Below, piece by piece: positions 1-11,500 of a stretch of 64,000 nt of DNA (its first letter is position 1; each line of letters opens with the position of its first letter). The position numbers and the translations under genes are program-made. Source of the stretch: Tetmemena sp. SeJ-2015 (taxonomy: Eukaryota > Ciliophora > Spirotrichea > Sporadotrichida > Oxytrichidae); the NCBI GenBank assembly GCA_027382625.1, contig JAJKFJ010022706.1:1-64000 (forward strand). The letters run 5' to 3'. Under the pieces are notes generated by a model, which saw only the letters and a program-made list of their open reading frames with translations, searched no databases and was not told where the DNA came from.

Positions 1-59
1 TTTCCCCACCATCCCTGAAATCCCCGAAGCAACTCAAAACAGTTGAGCATGAGTAAGAA

Positions 60-975
60 GTTCAGTCAGTTGAAGCTAGACTCGAGCAGAAAGGTTTCAC
101 AGAGTGTGGCTACAACTCCAACGAGGTCACTCTACTAGTTCACACCGCTGACAGTGAAAATGAAAGCACTGCGCCTGAAATCTACCTCCAGCAAGCTGAG
201 CGTACAGCTAGACCTTGAAGATGAGCAAAGCTCTCGCCACTTAGTTCCTCGTCGACTTCGATTTGTCAGTGACAGTCCAAGACAGCGCAGCTGTAAGTAA
301 AGTTGAGAGTTGACTTGAAAGTAGAGTAGGAGGAGAGTCCAGGTCAAGAGCAAGATGACAAAGTGCAGCAGCTCTACAGATCTATCGAGCAGCTCAAGAT
401 TGAACTGGCAGAGTTCTTGGGTGAGCAGGGCATGAAGATGCGTGAGCTCTCAATACGTAAGAGTGAGTACAAGTAGCAGTAGTTCTCTCTGAGCTTCATT
501 GCTGCTATCAGCCAAGACAAGATAGTGAGCAGCTAGATCATCGAAGGAGCATTCAATGCGATTCTCTTTGAGAACTTCATCTACAAGACTCTGAAGAGCA
601 TTCGCAGTGACGAGAGTCTCTTGCACAAGAAGATCGTTCTACTTATGGACAACGCAGTCATTCATCGCTTCTCAGAGGTACTTGAAACAGCCAAGCGATT
701 CAAAGTTGTAGTGCTCTTCAACGCAGAGTACTCACCATGGCTCAATCCTATCGAACAGCTCTTCTCATTTGTGAAGCTGCAGCTTCGCTCACGCAAGATA
801 GCTAGAAAGTAAGATTGACTGCGTCCTAACTCTACAGAGAGAATCTAGTCTCAGCTGTGGCCGAGGTGCTCTAGAGAATGACTGCAAGCGATGTCAGCAA
901 GCTGTGGGTGCTCAGTATCAAGAAATGGCTCTAGACAATCAGGTTCGGCTTCGTTTGAACAGTGGTCAGCATGAA
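60..975 (+). pseudogene. decayed Tc1/mariner (IS630-type) DD34E transposase
   Basis: With TAA/TAG read as Gln, one frame is open from 351 to a TGA at 816. It holds the C-terminal catalytic part of a DDE transposase. The second Asp lies in LLMDNAVIH and the Glu in WLNPIEQLF, with 34 residues between them, which is the Tc1-like DD34E spacing. Upstream (60-350) and downstream (819-975) pieces of apparent coding sequence lie in other frames and are broken by TGA codons. The first catalytic Asp block was not found. I infer an old, inactivated copy. It is not the same subfamily as the transposase at 46.5 kb, because the residues around the motifs differ. Confidence 0.7.
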
Positions 976-1171
976 AATCAGAGCGGCAGAGTTTGAAATT
1001 AAGTGCCACTAATTTGCATTTGTCATCGTCCGCATTCTAGTAGCAACCTAGTAATATATTTATCGCACGGTCGTATATTTTAGCTGCAGCAGTATAATTC
1101 TACCAGCCGAGTCGTAATTTTATCCGCCAAGGTCAAATCAGGAGTAGAGCAAGCAGATTCTGTCGATCTGA
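976..1171. other. spacer without recognisable gene
   Basis: AT-rich sequence with loosely repeated words resembling GTCGTATATTTTA at irregular spacing. No open frame of useful length and no clear repeat unit were seen. Confidence 0.4.
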
Positions 1172-3144
1172 GTCCAATTATTCTGGCACGGGTCTATATT
1201 TATCCTGCATATAGGAGAAGACTTTAAGTGTCGAGCTTTGATTTATTTTTGCAATTTTGACTTCACCCCTGATTCTTACAATATATCGAATGCATAAGAA
1301 TCTATATTTCAATATGAATCCTCTGAATCGCATCTCGAAATTAGTAGCAAGTGTGTTGAAATTCAAATAGTTTAAGATTAAAACTCAGAGAAGAGTTATA
1401 AACTTTCCAAGCACTCAATCGAATATGTTAAGATGTAAAGTTAAGTTGAGAGCATTACAGATTCTGAAGTTTCATTTTCATTCAGAAAAGACTTTCATAA
1501 AGAGTATATAGAGGGAAGATTTTTCAAGATAAATAAGTGCTTTGTGTATAAAGTATATTAGCATGTGCATGAACTCTTACTCAAAGACAAAAATAAGAGG
1601 TAGACAAGTCTAGACGAGATACATTTCAGCATCTAAGATTTTAAAGATCAAACATCAACTTTCTACCAAATCCCTTTACGCTATCATATATTAGAAGCTT
1701 TGAAAATGATTGAAGAAAGCACATATTTCATTGAAGTGCATTTCGATACTAGCAATACCTTAATAAAACTTAAGAAGTCAATAGATGCTAACGATGGATT
1801 GAGCAAACTCAAGAAGCATCTTTAAGATAAAGAGCCTTCAAATAATTTCTTTAAAAGTTTGGCATCTAAGCTAAATTCAATTGATGATTGCAAATCAACA
1901 TTCAAACTAGTCATAGAGAAAATCTTGGACATGAATAAGAACATAACTTCTATAATAGAACTTTTTGGATTAATAACATTAAGTGATGATACGAAGATAA
2001 GCATATAGTGCAATCTGAATATAGATGAATTGAAATTTGTTGAAACAACAATTGATAATTTAAAGCTAAAATAGGCAAGTAAGGGCACTTTAAAACAATT
2101 GAAGAGTAGTTGCAAATCATACTATGCCTATTTGAAATAGTAAATTCATAATGATACTAAGTCTTCTGAAATTGAACTAAACAATTACCTTCTTCAGAGA
2201 GATAGACAAGGAATAAACTTCTAGAGAATAGAAGAGATAGAGAAGTAGTTGAAGATTGATTACAACGCAATTAAATTGAAAGCATTCACAAATGATTATA
2301 CAAGTACTCTTATGAAAATCAAAACCGGAGCAACATTACCTAGAGAGAAGTTTGGAACTACCAATTTAGAAAGGGATGAAGAGTATTCATTTAAATCAAT
2401 ATGCAAAGCAAACTACATAAAGAATGCAGTAAGCTCGACTTACTAGAAATGCTTTAATATCATAGTTGAAAGCAATCTTTGCTATGTTCCTAAGCTTATT
2501 GCTTTAAGCTCTTATTGTGGAAAGTATTCAGCCATCATGGAAAGCTTAGAGTATTCATTGGAAGATATTATGAACAAAGGATTACTTAAAGATAAAAGTG
2601 TTCTCTATCATATGATTAAACTCATTCTTGCTTCGTTTGAAGATGCTCATGATAGGGATCTATTTCATACTGATTTGAATCATAAGCATATCTACTTCAC
2701 TAAAGACTTTAAGCTTAAAATATCTGGTTGGGGAGAGAGGAGACCTCCATAAACTTATGGAATACTATAATATCACTCTCCAGAGATTCTCAGAGATTAG
2801 TCAATGCTAAAAGATGTATATGCAGAAGATGAGGACATAATGTTCGATAGGACTTAGCTATCTATTATTCATATGAAAGTATCCCTTTACTAGGAAATGC
2901 TCTAGAATTGCAATTGTAGGACGCTGATTTAGAGATAAAGAAGAAGACAGTAAAAGTGAGGAAGATTTGAAATACTCAAGCTGCTTTTGAAAGTTTGTTG
3001 ATGCGTAAAGAAAAGACCTTCGATCAGTAGTATTTTGAGTTGAGTGTGTTTAAATAAATAAAACATCAAACAATTGAAGAGCTTTCAGATATACTATCAA
3101 ACAAAATATAGGAAGCCATTAGAAATTTGAAAGTTAATGATTGA
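1172..3144 (+). pseudogene. degenerate protein-kinase-like gene, possibly a pseudokinase
   Basis: One frame is open from 1172 to about 2960 under the ciliate code, with no convincing early ATG (the first in frame is near 1430). The N-terminal two thirds looks helical and charged. The C-terminal part resembles a kinase catalytic core: HTDLN stands where HRDLKPxN is expected, and SGWGE stands where DFG is expected, so the metal-binding Asp appears to be missing. This is followed by HSPEIL, like the APE region. A pointer-like ATGT repeat at 2814 and 2840 brackets 26 bp whose removal continues the frame to 3144, but an in-frame TGA at 2968 remains. It is either a decayed copy or an incompletely resolved germline gene. 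Confidence 0.5.
2818..2843. other. candidate IES, 26 bp, pointer ATGT
   Basis: ATGT repeats at 2814-2817 and 2840-2843. Removal joins the kinase-like frame to a downstream open frame that runs, through one TGA, to 3144. Confidence 0.45.
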
Positions 3145-3589
3145 ATATAATAATAATACTTAATTGTTAGGCTTGTTTAAAGTTAAATCATTCATCTCTT
3201 ATGCATCCTATTGTCTTATTCTCTCTTCTTTATTTTTTATATAGCATAAGAGTTGACCTTAATAACTTCCAAATATACACCAACTTATCAAGTAATATAC
3301 TTATCACTTTGTACTTGTAACTTTACATTGAATCAAAGTTAAAATCGATCTTGATTTCTTCCATAGGACCCTGATTTCTTCCATATGATACCTTGATTGC
3401 TTCCATCAATAAGTATTTCAACCCATTCAGCACTATCAATTGAATGTCTCTTAACATAATATAAACTTCAATCATGTTATACATACCTGCTAATGCTTAT
3501 ATATGATCAGAGAAGCATAGCTTGTCTTAATTCCACCATAACACGGCCTATATCTTAAGTCTATAGAAGTAAATTAAAATATTAGCTAC
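3145..3589. other. intergenic, with a short triplicated motif
   Basis: No gene seen. At about 3350-3410 there are three imperfect copies of a word close to TTGATTTCTTCCAT about 20-25 bp apart, which is too few to call a satellite. Confidence 0.5.
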
Positions 3590-4165
3590 TGAATTTAAGA
3601 TTTATTTAAGCTACAAGAATTTTTAGCTACGCCGGAATTTTAGCTACGGATTTTGGCTACCGGAATTTTAGCTACGGAATTTTAGCCTACGGAATTTTAG
3701 CTACCGAAGTTTAGTACGAATTTTAGCACCTGGATTTTAGCTTACGAAATTTTACACCTGAATTTTATGCTAACGGATTTAAAGCTACGATGGAATTTTA
3801 GCACGATTTTTTAGCTACGGAATATTTAGACCCTACAGGTTAATGTATCATTAGCATTTATTCCTCACCCGAGCAACTTCGTCTATAATCTTCGCTCATC
3901 TATTATCACTCTCTATGCCTACGAACTTACGGCACGCAATCTTTTAGCTACGACTGAATTGTAGCTTACCGGAATTTTAAGCATCGGGAATTGTTAAAAA
4001 CTAATGGAATTTTAGCTACTGGATATTTAGCTACGGGGAATTTTAGCTACGACGGAATTTTAGCTACGGAATTTTAGCTACCGGAAATTTAGCGTACGTG
4101 TATTTAGGCACTGATTTAGCTACCTTGGATCCCTCCCTAGCGAATTTTAGGCTACCATAGAATTT
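3590..4165 (-). repeat. degenerate minisatellite (TAGCTAAAATTCCG family)
   Basis: Many imperfect copies of GGAATTTTAGCTAC, the reverse complement of the unit in the large array at 39.96-41.35 kb. Units are heavily mutated and interrupted by unrelated words, so this looks like an older or decaying array. It lies on the left of the palindromic element at 4.8 kb, while the clean array lies on the right of the second palindrome, so the two loci are mirror images. Confidence 0.8.
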
Positions 4166-4826
4166 ATCTTTGGCGTTATACTCCTTACCGTTACTTGCTA
4201 ATTACGAAGAAATTAAGCTGCAAAAATGATGACAAAGTAGATTAAATTTTGAGTATATCTTATTAGTCATACCTACGAGTGCTTCTCACACTCCTCCAGT
4301 AATCTCACGATGACGTAGATAATTATGTTACTCCATATTGCTGATAAAGCTCTCCTCGTCATTCTAGCATCCAGCCATTCCCTTGCACTGTCCTGTCTGA
4401 TCTCCTAATCATCTTACGATTGCCTATATCATATGAAATTAACATTTACCACTGCTCTGCTGATCGATCGGTCACACGCAAGCCTATTAATTAATCAGCT
4501 CCATATCATAGTCACTCTTCAATTCACAATTCCCTCTTCTCTCCTAATGACATTCATGTTCCGTCATTGTGACTCACCCATATAATATGAATTGTGAAGT
4601 ATTGAACTCTACATCTATCTGCAGATATGGACTTTCTCTCACATGCTATATTACTGACTAATACTCGGTCCACTATGTCTTGATAAGTAATCAGAATATG
4701 AATGGAGCAATAAGTTAAGATCTATAATTATGTGTTCTCTGCGTATTAAAGAATGGAGTTTATAATAAGCTGTTAATATGAAATAGTTAATTGATTGTAA
4801 TTAATGAATCTCCTGATTAGTTATTA
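4166..4826 (-). repeat. flanking block shared with the other palindrome locus
   Basis: Read on the minus strand from 4826, this matches the sequence right of the second palindrome (39545-39710). Blocks such as TTATTGCTCCATTCA and TTTCATATTAACA occur in the same order. The match fades toward the satellite. It shows that palindrome, flank and satellite form one composite repeat. Confidence 0.65.
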
Positions 4827-6393
4827 TAGAAACAATTAATATTTTAAAACCCGCACCTGCAAAAAGAGGGAACTAAAAGGTAACATATATCTATAGCTGT
4901 CTAAGGTTCATTATCATGGATGTGATGAAGGATGAAGGAAATGTAGAGGATCAATGCATCATTATCACTACAGAAGCAATAAGCTAGTGCGCTCTTCCAC
5001 TATATCTCACGCTTGATAATGTGAATTGACGAGACCGCGCCCTTAACCATATCTTGATTCTATTCTGCGCTTAGTCAATTGTAGCTAGACCGTGAAGTAA
5101 CGCTACGCACTCATATAGCATTATATACCCTTTACATATTGATCTCTTATTTAACTTCTATGTCACTCACTTATCTCTATCACTCTAAAGTAGAAATGAT
5201 GATATGTACTTTATATGATAAGTGATGAAGAGTGCAAATGCATTTTTCACTTGATAGCGTAACTTACTTGAGTTGCCGTCTAATGTTGCGATATGTCTCC
5301 GTAACCGCTCTCTCGAAATATGCTACTTGCGCACGTTTTGCATATCGGAATAAGTAGAGAGAGAGGCTTGCACTTGAAAAGGTGCGGATCAGTGATTTCT
5401 CTCCCCATACTTAAGTTTGCATTGTTTTGCACTTGTATCTCAATGTACACGCATGCCGAGAGTGCGCACACTGGTGATTCAGATCTGAAGATGATGTATG
5501 AATGATGTTAGCATACATGGACAGTGATGCACTTCGCATACGCAAAGTTTGCAGTGAAAGAGTGCACTATGGATGAAAGTTTGATAGAGGAACTCACTTT
5601 ATTAATTATGATATAACAAATAATCGCTTTAACATAATAATTATACACTTATATTTTAACATATCTTTAATCGATCATAATTAATAAAGTGAGTTCCTCT
5701 ATCAAACTTTCATCCATAGTGCACTCTTTCACTGCAAACTTTGCGTATGCGAAGTGCATCACTGTCCATGTATGCTAACATCATTCATACATCATCTTCA
5801 GATCTGAATCACCAGTGTGCGCACTCTCGGCATGCGTGTACATTGAGATACAAGTGCAAACAAGTTGAAACTTAAGTATGATGAAGTGAAAATAATAATC
5901 GCACTTTTCAGTGCAAGCCTCTCCTCTCTACTTTTTCGATATGCAATAAGTGCGTAAGATAGCATCATTCAAGAGAGTGTTTCACGGCGCATCGATCGCA
6001 CATCAAACCCACTCAAGTACATTACGCTATCAAGTTGAAAATGCATTTGCAGTCTTCACCACTTAGCATTTCAAGTATGTAATCATCATTTCTACTGGAG
6101 CGTATAGAGATAAGTGAGCGACATAGAGTAAATACTGTATATACAGAGTACATGCTCGCTAGCTCCTCACTCTCTATCGCAGTTCGAAGTTTCGATGCGC
6201 GCTCTCGATGCAAATTCAACATTACTCAGCGTGAGATATGAGAGCCCACTAGCTATTGCTTCTTAGTATAATGATGCATTGGATCTCTACATTTCCTTCT
6301 CAATTCCTATAAGCACCTTAGATAGCTATAGATATATGTTACCCTTTAGTTATATTTTTCCTTGCAAATTTTAAAAATATTTAATTAGTTCTA
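4827..6393. mobile_element. foldback / palindromic MITE-like element, copy 1
   Basis: An inverted repeat with arms of about 0.75 kb around a short AT-rich loop near 5610-5672. Inner arm sequence reading inward from 5510 is repeated in reverse from 5675 onward with few changes, while the outer arms have diverged more. Termini read TAGAA...TTCTA and are flanked by TA on both sides, as expected for Tc1/mariner-like TA target duplication. No transposase is inside, so it is non-autonomous. It is related along its whole length to the element at 38.0 kb, and it ends 31 bp before the first plus-strand segment of the scrambled TGS1-like gene. Confidence 0.8.
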
Positions 6394-6424
6394 TAATATT
6401 GAGAGTAGTTGCTCTCTTCAGCAG

Positions 6425-6513
6425 GTACGACTTTGGACTCTATCTGGACAGGCAAGGCTGGTTCTCGATCACTCCTGAGCCAGTATCAACTTACATGGCT
6501 AGCTTTGCTAGAA
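6425..6513 (+). other. TGS1: TGS1 MDS 2 (plus strand)
   Basis: Begins with pointer GTA, shared with 7658-7660 on the minus strand, and ends with TTTGCTAGAA, shared with 7637-7646. Encodes the conserved YDFGLYLDRQGWFSITPE stretch up to SFA. Confidence 0.8.
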
Positions 6514-8261
6514 TATTTTGGATTGCTGCAGTGGAGTGGGTGGCAACAGTCTGCAGTTTGCAGAATCTATAATTTAATTGAATTGGAAAACGTAGATAAA
6601 TGCTACATGATAGACTTAGACAAAGGTGAATCAAAGTCATAATGAATGAAGTCTGATGGATAAAGTAGTGGCAACCCAAGGGGATTATGTCGAAATCAAG
6701 TTAGAGAAGTTTTTAAGTTTTTTTTAAAAAAGTATTTCGAATCCTCAAAAGAAGAAAACATCATGTACTTTGCTATATACATCTATTTACACTTGCCTGC
6801 ATTTTTGATTGAGCACTTTCTACCCTACGATTTTGAAAAATCATTGTGCAAAGCTTTTACTTACAGTGCTAATGTACAAAAATAAACCTATTTAAGTCAA
6901 ATTAGGCAAAATTAGGTAAGTAAAAGAAATAAGTAATCATTTATTTACACATATCATCATTTATTCTTTTTAGTGATCTTTTTTATAGTGAATTCTTCTT
7001 CCTCACTTACAATAGTAGTCTATTTTGGTACCTAGACTTGTTCTACTACTCTTTTGCTTTCTTATTTCAAATTATGGTCTTGTTAGCTGTTATGAGTGCG
7101 CTTTAGAGGCATCTCTTTTTGTATCTTAAATTAAAGCAATAAGAATAAGGATAAGATCTGATTGAATAGCTCCCCCTGGACTATACTCTGCCCCACGATA
7201 ATCAGATAGTACTTTCTTTTCTCGCTCTGCACCTTTTGTAGAAACAATTATAACTTTATAATGTGATTAGTATTGTATGACTAGCTGGGTTTGTATCTCT
7301 AAGACGTACTTGCCAGTCTCGAGCTCAGATTCTTTGTCCCTTCTTGACTTTGTGAAGCAGTATGCGATAAACTAATACAGCTCCATCAAGTCCATGTTGC
7401 TCGGCAGCTTCAGCATCACATTGGCACTTTATAATACAGAGGCAAGCTTCGGTAGTCAATACCTCCCCAGGGAGGGTCGAAAAAGTACATGCTAAAGTAT
7501 TTAAACTTCCATCAGGCCGTAGATCCTCGCATTAAATATAATTTACATTGTTTTTGGCGTACTGTATTCTCTGTTCGTCTAAGTCTAAAGGAATAGTACA
7601 CTCTTCAGCAATCAACCACGATACCATTCTTGAGGTTTCTAGCAAATGGATTATGAATACTTAGTCCAGTTAAATTTCCTTTGCCACTTCTAGTACTTCT
7701 TGTGAGCTTAAGTCTCTTTGTAAAAATGATCCTTCTCAAAGATCTTTTGATAGACAATAAAATATAAAATTTTATTTAGACTGCTTTTTGTTTCACTACC
7801 CTAATGCAGAAGTGTATATCAGCATGTTTATGAGCTCCTTCCTGTAAGGTTGGTGGAGCTGTGTATTAGAAATCTTTTACAGTTGACATTCTAATCCTCC
7901 AGTCCAGTCCCTTTCCTTTGAAATAGTAAATAAATAACTTGGAAGTTTCTCAACTCTTAGTAGTATTCATCTAAGATCCGAGGGTCATTGTACTTGCTGA
8001 TCTGCTATAGGATTCCCTTTTAAATAAATTAATATAATTTTCATTATCGCGGACAATCAACTTAACATCGGTATTTCCTTGCCAAGGCTGAAACCCATTC
8101 TCCCCTCTGCCATTGATATCTGATTAGTGTGTCTTGTGCTCTTCATGCTAGTTTGAGACTGTTCTCTAAGACTGAGAGTGGTCCTTCCTGTCTCCAAAGC
8201 CATAAGTGCCAGTCATAGTGTCCATTTTAGATTTGGACTGCTTTTCACTGGTTGATTCCAT
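6425..8261. CDS. TGS1: scrambled TGS1-like cap-guanosine methyltransferase, segments on both strands
   Basis: Product: trimethylguanosine synthase family, an AdoMet enzyme that hypermethylates m7G caps of snRNA/snoRNA. No strand encodes it linearly. Minus-strand segments (start ATG at 8261, then 7658, 7646-7606, 7606-7592, 7586-7508, 7509-6957) alternate with plus-strand segments (6425-6513, 6521-6565, 6577-6621, 6653-6712). Each junction shares a pointer: GTA, TTTGCTAGAA, GATTGCTG, GAA, ATT, AGACTTAGAC, CTGATGGA, GAAGTTT. Joined in this order, the motifs fall in TGS1 order: LDRQGWFSITPE, DCCSGVGGNSLQFA (motif I), MIDLD, GDYVEI and FFDPPWGGIDY (motif IV, PPWGGPDY in animals). The order and pointers are seen in sequence. 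The family name follows from the motifs. Frame problems remain in the 5' and 3' ends (near 7420-7430 and 7000). Confidence 0.8.
6521..6565 (+). other. TGS1: TGS1 MDS 4 (plus strand)
   Basis: Begins with GATTGCTG, shared with minus-strand 7606-7613, and ends with a short GAA pointer shared with 7604-7606. Encodes AdoMet motif I, CCSGVGGNSLQFAE. The 7 bp between this and the previous plus-strand segment are spacer. Confidence 0.8.
6577..6621 (+). other. TGS1: TGS1 MDS 6 (plus strand)
   Basis: Begins with ATT (shared with 7592-7594) and ends with AGACTTAGAC (shared with 7577-7586). Encodes ELENVDKCYMIDLD, the motif II acidic loop. Confidence 0.8.
6653..6712 (+). other. TGS1: TGS1 MDS 8 (plus strand)
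   Basis: Begins with CTGATGGA (shared with 7508-7515) and ends with GAAGTTT (shared with 7503-7509). Encodes MDKVVATQGDYVEIKLEKF, equivalent to the GDF region before motif IV. Confidence 0.8.
6957..7509 (-). other. TGS1: TGS1 MDS 9 and 3' part (minus strand)
   Basis: Begins with GAAGTTT and directly encodes KYFSMYFFDPPWGGIDYRS. Further C-terminal coding (LPSNMDLMELYQF and on to a TGA at 6957) needs frame changes near 7425 and 7000 that I could not assign to clear pointers. Confidence 0.65.
7508..7586 (-). other. TGS1: TGS1 MDS 7 (minus strand), with a 16-bp IES
   Basis: Runs from AGACTTAGAC to CTGATGGA. An internal 16-bp insert (7534-7549) between ATT repeats (AAT on the coding strand) must go to give IQYAKNNARIYGL in frame. 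Confidence 0.75.
7592..7606 (-). other. TGS1: TGS1 MDS 5 (minus strand), 15 bp
   Basis: A very short segment encoding EECTI, bounded by pointers GAA and ATT. It directly abuts MDS 3 although they are not consecutive in the gene. Confidence 0.65.
7606..7646 (-). other. TGS1: TGS1 MDS 3 (minus strand)
   Basis: Runs from pointer TTTGCTAGAA to GATTGCTG and encodes FARNLKNGIVVDC, which joins ITPE...SFA to the CCSGVGGNS motif on the opposite strand. Confidence 0.8.
7658..8261 (-). other. TGS1: TGS1 MDS 1 / 5' part (minus strand)
   Basis: ATG at 8261. Polar N-terminus (MESTSEKQSKSKM...) followed by YNDPRILDEYYQEL and a basic WQRKF stretch ending at pointer GTA. Frame changes within it (near 8020-7980 and 7860-7790) suggest further inserts or introns that were not resolved. 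Confidence 0.6.
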
Positions 8262-8529
8262 TACAACTTTTTATTATAAAATTATAAATTAAAAATATTT
8301 TATTCTAGCTCAAAGTCTTTACTCGAATTGTTTAAGCATTTATGATATAAGCAACCTCCCAACAGTAGTAGCAAAATCAGAGCATGCTTAATCAGTCTTA
8401 GAATTAGATAAATGTGAGTGCGGTCAGTGGGGCCTAGAGACTTTAAAAGCCCCGTCTTCTTAATAACTTTTTGGAAAACCTAGAACAAACTAAATCTATA
8501 AAGTGTGTGGTTTTATTTTTAAGGTCAAA
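8262..8529. other. intergenic
   Basis: AT-rich spacer between divergently transcribed genes; no gene seen. Confidence 0.5.
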
Positions 8530-11500
8530 ATGCGTATGACTTTGTAAACAATTCAAATATCAGTTTAAAAGCTGATGGAAAGCAGGTGCTCCAATAAGGA
8601 TTCATCCAATCCTAGTAGTGTTATGAGACTAGGAAATACCTTACTCTCATCAAGGAGACATTCAAATCAATATATAATTAGCCACTTAGATATTTTGAAT
8701 GAAACTAATTATGTCTGCAAAAACCAAGACCCTTAGATTTCTATTACAAATTTACATTTTAAAATCATTGAAAGACTCAAGTCGCAATTAGATTCCAAAA
8801 TCAATTCTATTTTCATAATAATAAATACTTTACTTATTTATGTAAGTTAAAGAAACCCGTCTTCAATCTAAACCTCTCTTCTGTAAATAACCAACAGCAG
8901 TAGTAGTACCAGCAACCATCTCCACTTCACTAGCAATAATCCTTATATACATTTAATGTCTATTAGCAGAACGAAGACTATCAAATTCAAAATAATTCGC
9001 AAGCCCCTCCTCCTATGGCTAAGAGTGGCTTTGGTCTGGGTCTAAACCTCGGAGCTCTCAAACAACAGAAAGGCATATAAGATTTCCAGGACGAGTTCAT
9101 GAACAGAATGGACGAATTCAGCTAGTCTTGGAGAGATGCAGCTATGCGCGAAAAAAGGTTTTGAGATCACATAAACCCAACCATCAGTAGTTCTTAAATA
9201 CAAAACCCTACCAACCTACTCCCTATCTACTCTCTGGGAAAAAGAGAGATTTTTCAGACCGAACTTCAGATATATATTTATAAGAAGTTATTTGAATCTA
9301 TTATAAAAATTGTTGTTACACTTGTAATTTGCTTGCTCTATGATTATATTGGGATTGAGGGCTGGATTTATATTATTCATCTAAGTCTATAAAAATTAAA
9401 TAAGAATAACTACTATAATAATCGAAAGAGCAGTATGATGAAACAGAAAGAGAAGAGCTTCACAAACAGCACTCCAAACTCAAAACTAAACAACAGCCAC
9501 AAACTCACCTCCAGTGGACCCGCAAACTATAACATTCAAAACTAAAAAAATGGATTCATCACCAAGGGCGTCTAATCTATGATAGTTTAAGTCTATATTG
9601 GTTTAATCTAGTGGAGTATTGACATCTAACTTAGCCCAGAAACATAATTAGCTAAGCAATCAACATATCCAAAGCTTCCCCTCGAACGAGGCCAACCCAC
9701 AGACTCATCTAGAAATATTTTGTAATTTTTATTTATTTAAGATCATCAACACACCAAGAATAACCTGATGAGCCTGAGCGGGTTTAATTATCTTTTCTTA
9801 TTCTTTCTTAATGACACATCCATATTGAACTTAAGTAATAACATCTCCCTCCTCAACCAGAGCAAACTAGATAACAGCTACACTCATAGTCAGACTTCCA
9901 AGCTCCCGGCATAATAATATTCCTTATACTTTTTTCAACTTTTTGTTTGGCTTAGTAGCAATTCATGAATATAAACTTCCACATGGCCCCGAACCAAATT
10001 TTTTAAGGGATCAACTTTGAGGACATAAACTTCTTCGCGAGTGGACAGCTGAGTCACCCTAACCACCTTGGCTCCCAAAATTTACACTCCCTTGAGAACT
10101 AGCAAAAGAAGATCTCCCTCAAGAAGCTGGAGGAAGAGCACTGTAAGACGCTGGAGCAGGTGATGTCACCCAACTCAAGCACTATCAACCTAGAGAACTT
10201 GAAGAAGACACAAAGTCTGCATTATATGAAGGCTGCCAGTGGAACAAGCTTAAATCTTAATATTGTTTTAAGTTCACCTACTCAGAGCAAATCAAGATCG
10301 GCTGTGGGCAGATATGTGTCCAACCAAAGCAGTGTGGTGGCTCCTTATAACAACCTATATAACAACTCCTCTCAAAATAGGAACTCTTATGTGAGTAAAT
10401 CGCAAATAGGGAACATATAAAATGTTGGAGGAGGCAACGGCTAAGTTCCACTGTCCAGTGGTTAGAGGTCAAAGACCACCAATAGGAAAAAGAGAAATCT
10501 ATACACTTCCATGGGCAACTATTATCAGTCTTAAGCAACCTCTCTCTTAAATTCATATGTTTATATTGAGAGAACAAACTAACTATTTGCTTTCTTCGAA
10601 CCCACTTAACCCTCAAGAGCAGACTAAAAAGAGAAACAAGAACTTCTATAAACTGGGATTATATATAATCTAAATCTTACAACAATAATAAGGACTAACT
10701 GGACTAAGTAGACCTCTCCTACTCCTCATAAATAGTGAAGAAGGGCGCTTTGTAAAGTGCTAACTTACTCGATGTGTCTCTATTCAGCAGCTAATAGAGA
10801 TTAATCTTTGGCCAAGAACTACGACAACGCTTTCTAGCTTGGCTATATTCCTAATTCTAGCAAGGCCGCTCATAATATGGGTCAATCAGCAGCACAAAAG
10901 CGGCCTTAATCCTCCAACAAGAATAATTCAGTCAATACATCTCTTATTATATAATAATTCTAATGCTTTCAAAGCAAATCAAGAAGAAGCCATAGTAACT
11001 TAGAAAGTCGGTGAACACTCAGTAGTTTATAAACATCAACAATAGTGCGAGCAACATCAACCCTATCTCTGGATAGGGCACGACCAATTTTTAGAATCTC
11101 AACAACTCAGCTGTCATGTTAAATTCTAACACTAACTATGGGGGTCAAAATAGAAAACAAATGATAAAATTTCAAATCTCCCTATCAACAGTAGCAAGGC
11201 AAGAATCATGAAATTTAATGGTAAAAGCATGCTGAGCAACAAAATTACTCATCTTAATGCTATAATCAGATACACTTCTTACTAGATTTTAAGTCAACTT
11301 CAGCAGGCCAATTAGAATCTTGTGTAATAAGAGTTGCTTGGCCAGTTGGGAGAATCCTTTCATCAAAATATAATTCGATCTTAAAAATTTTCTCCGCTAC
11401 TTTTTATTATGAGAGAGAAACAAGAGTTCAACAAAATCTTACAATAATTATATCTTTTCAGCAGTAATCTAAACTCTTTGGCCAAATAAAACTTATTCTT

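Noticed and set aside
9760..9790. CTGATGAGCCTGAGCGGG, similar to a hammerhead ribozyme core
   Set aside because: It reads as coding (NNLMSLSG) next to a good intron, and the required GAAA core and third helix are absent.
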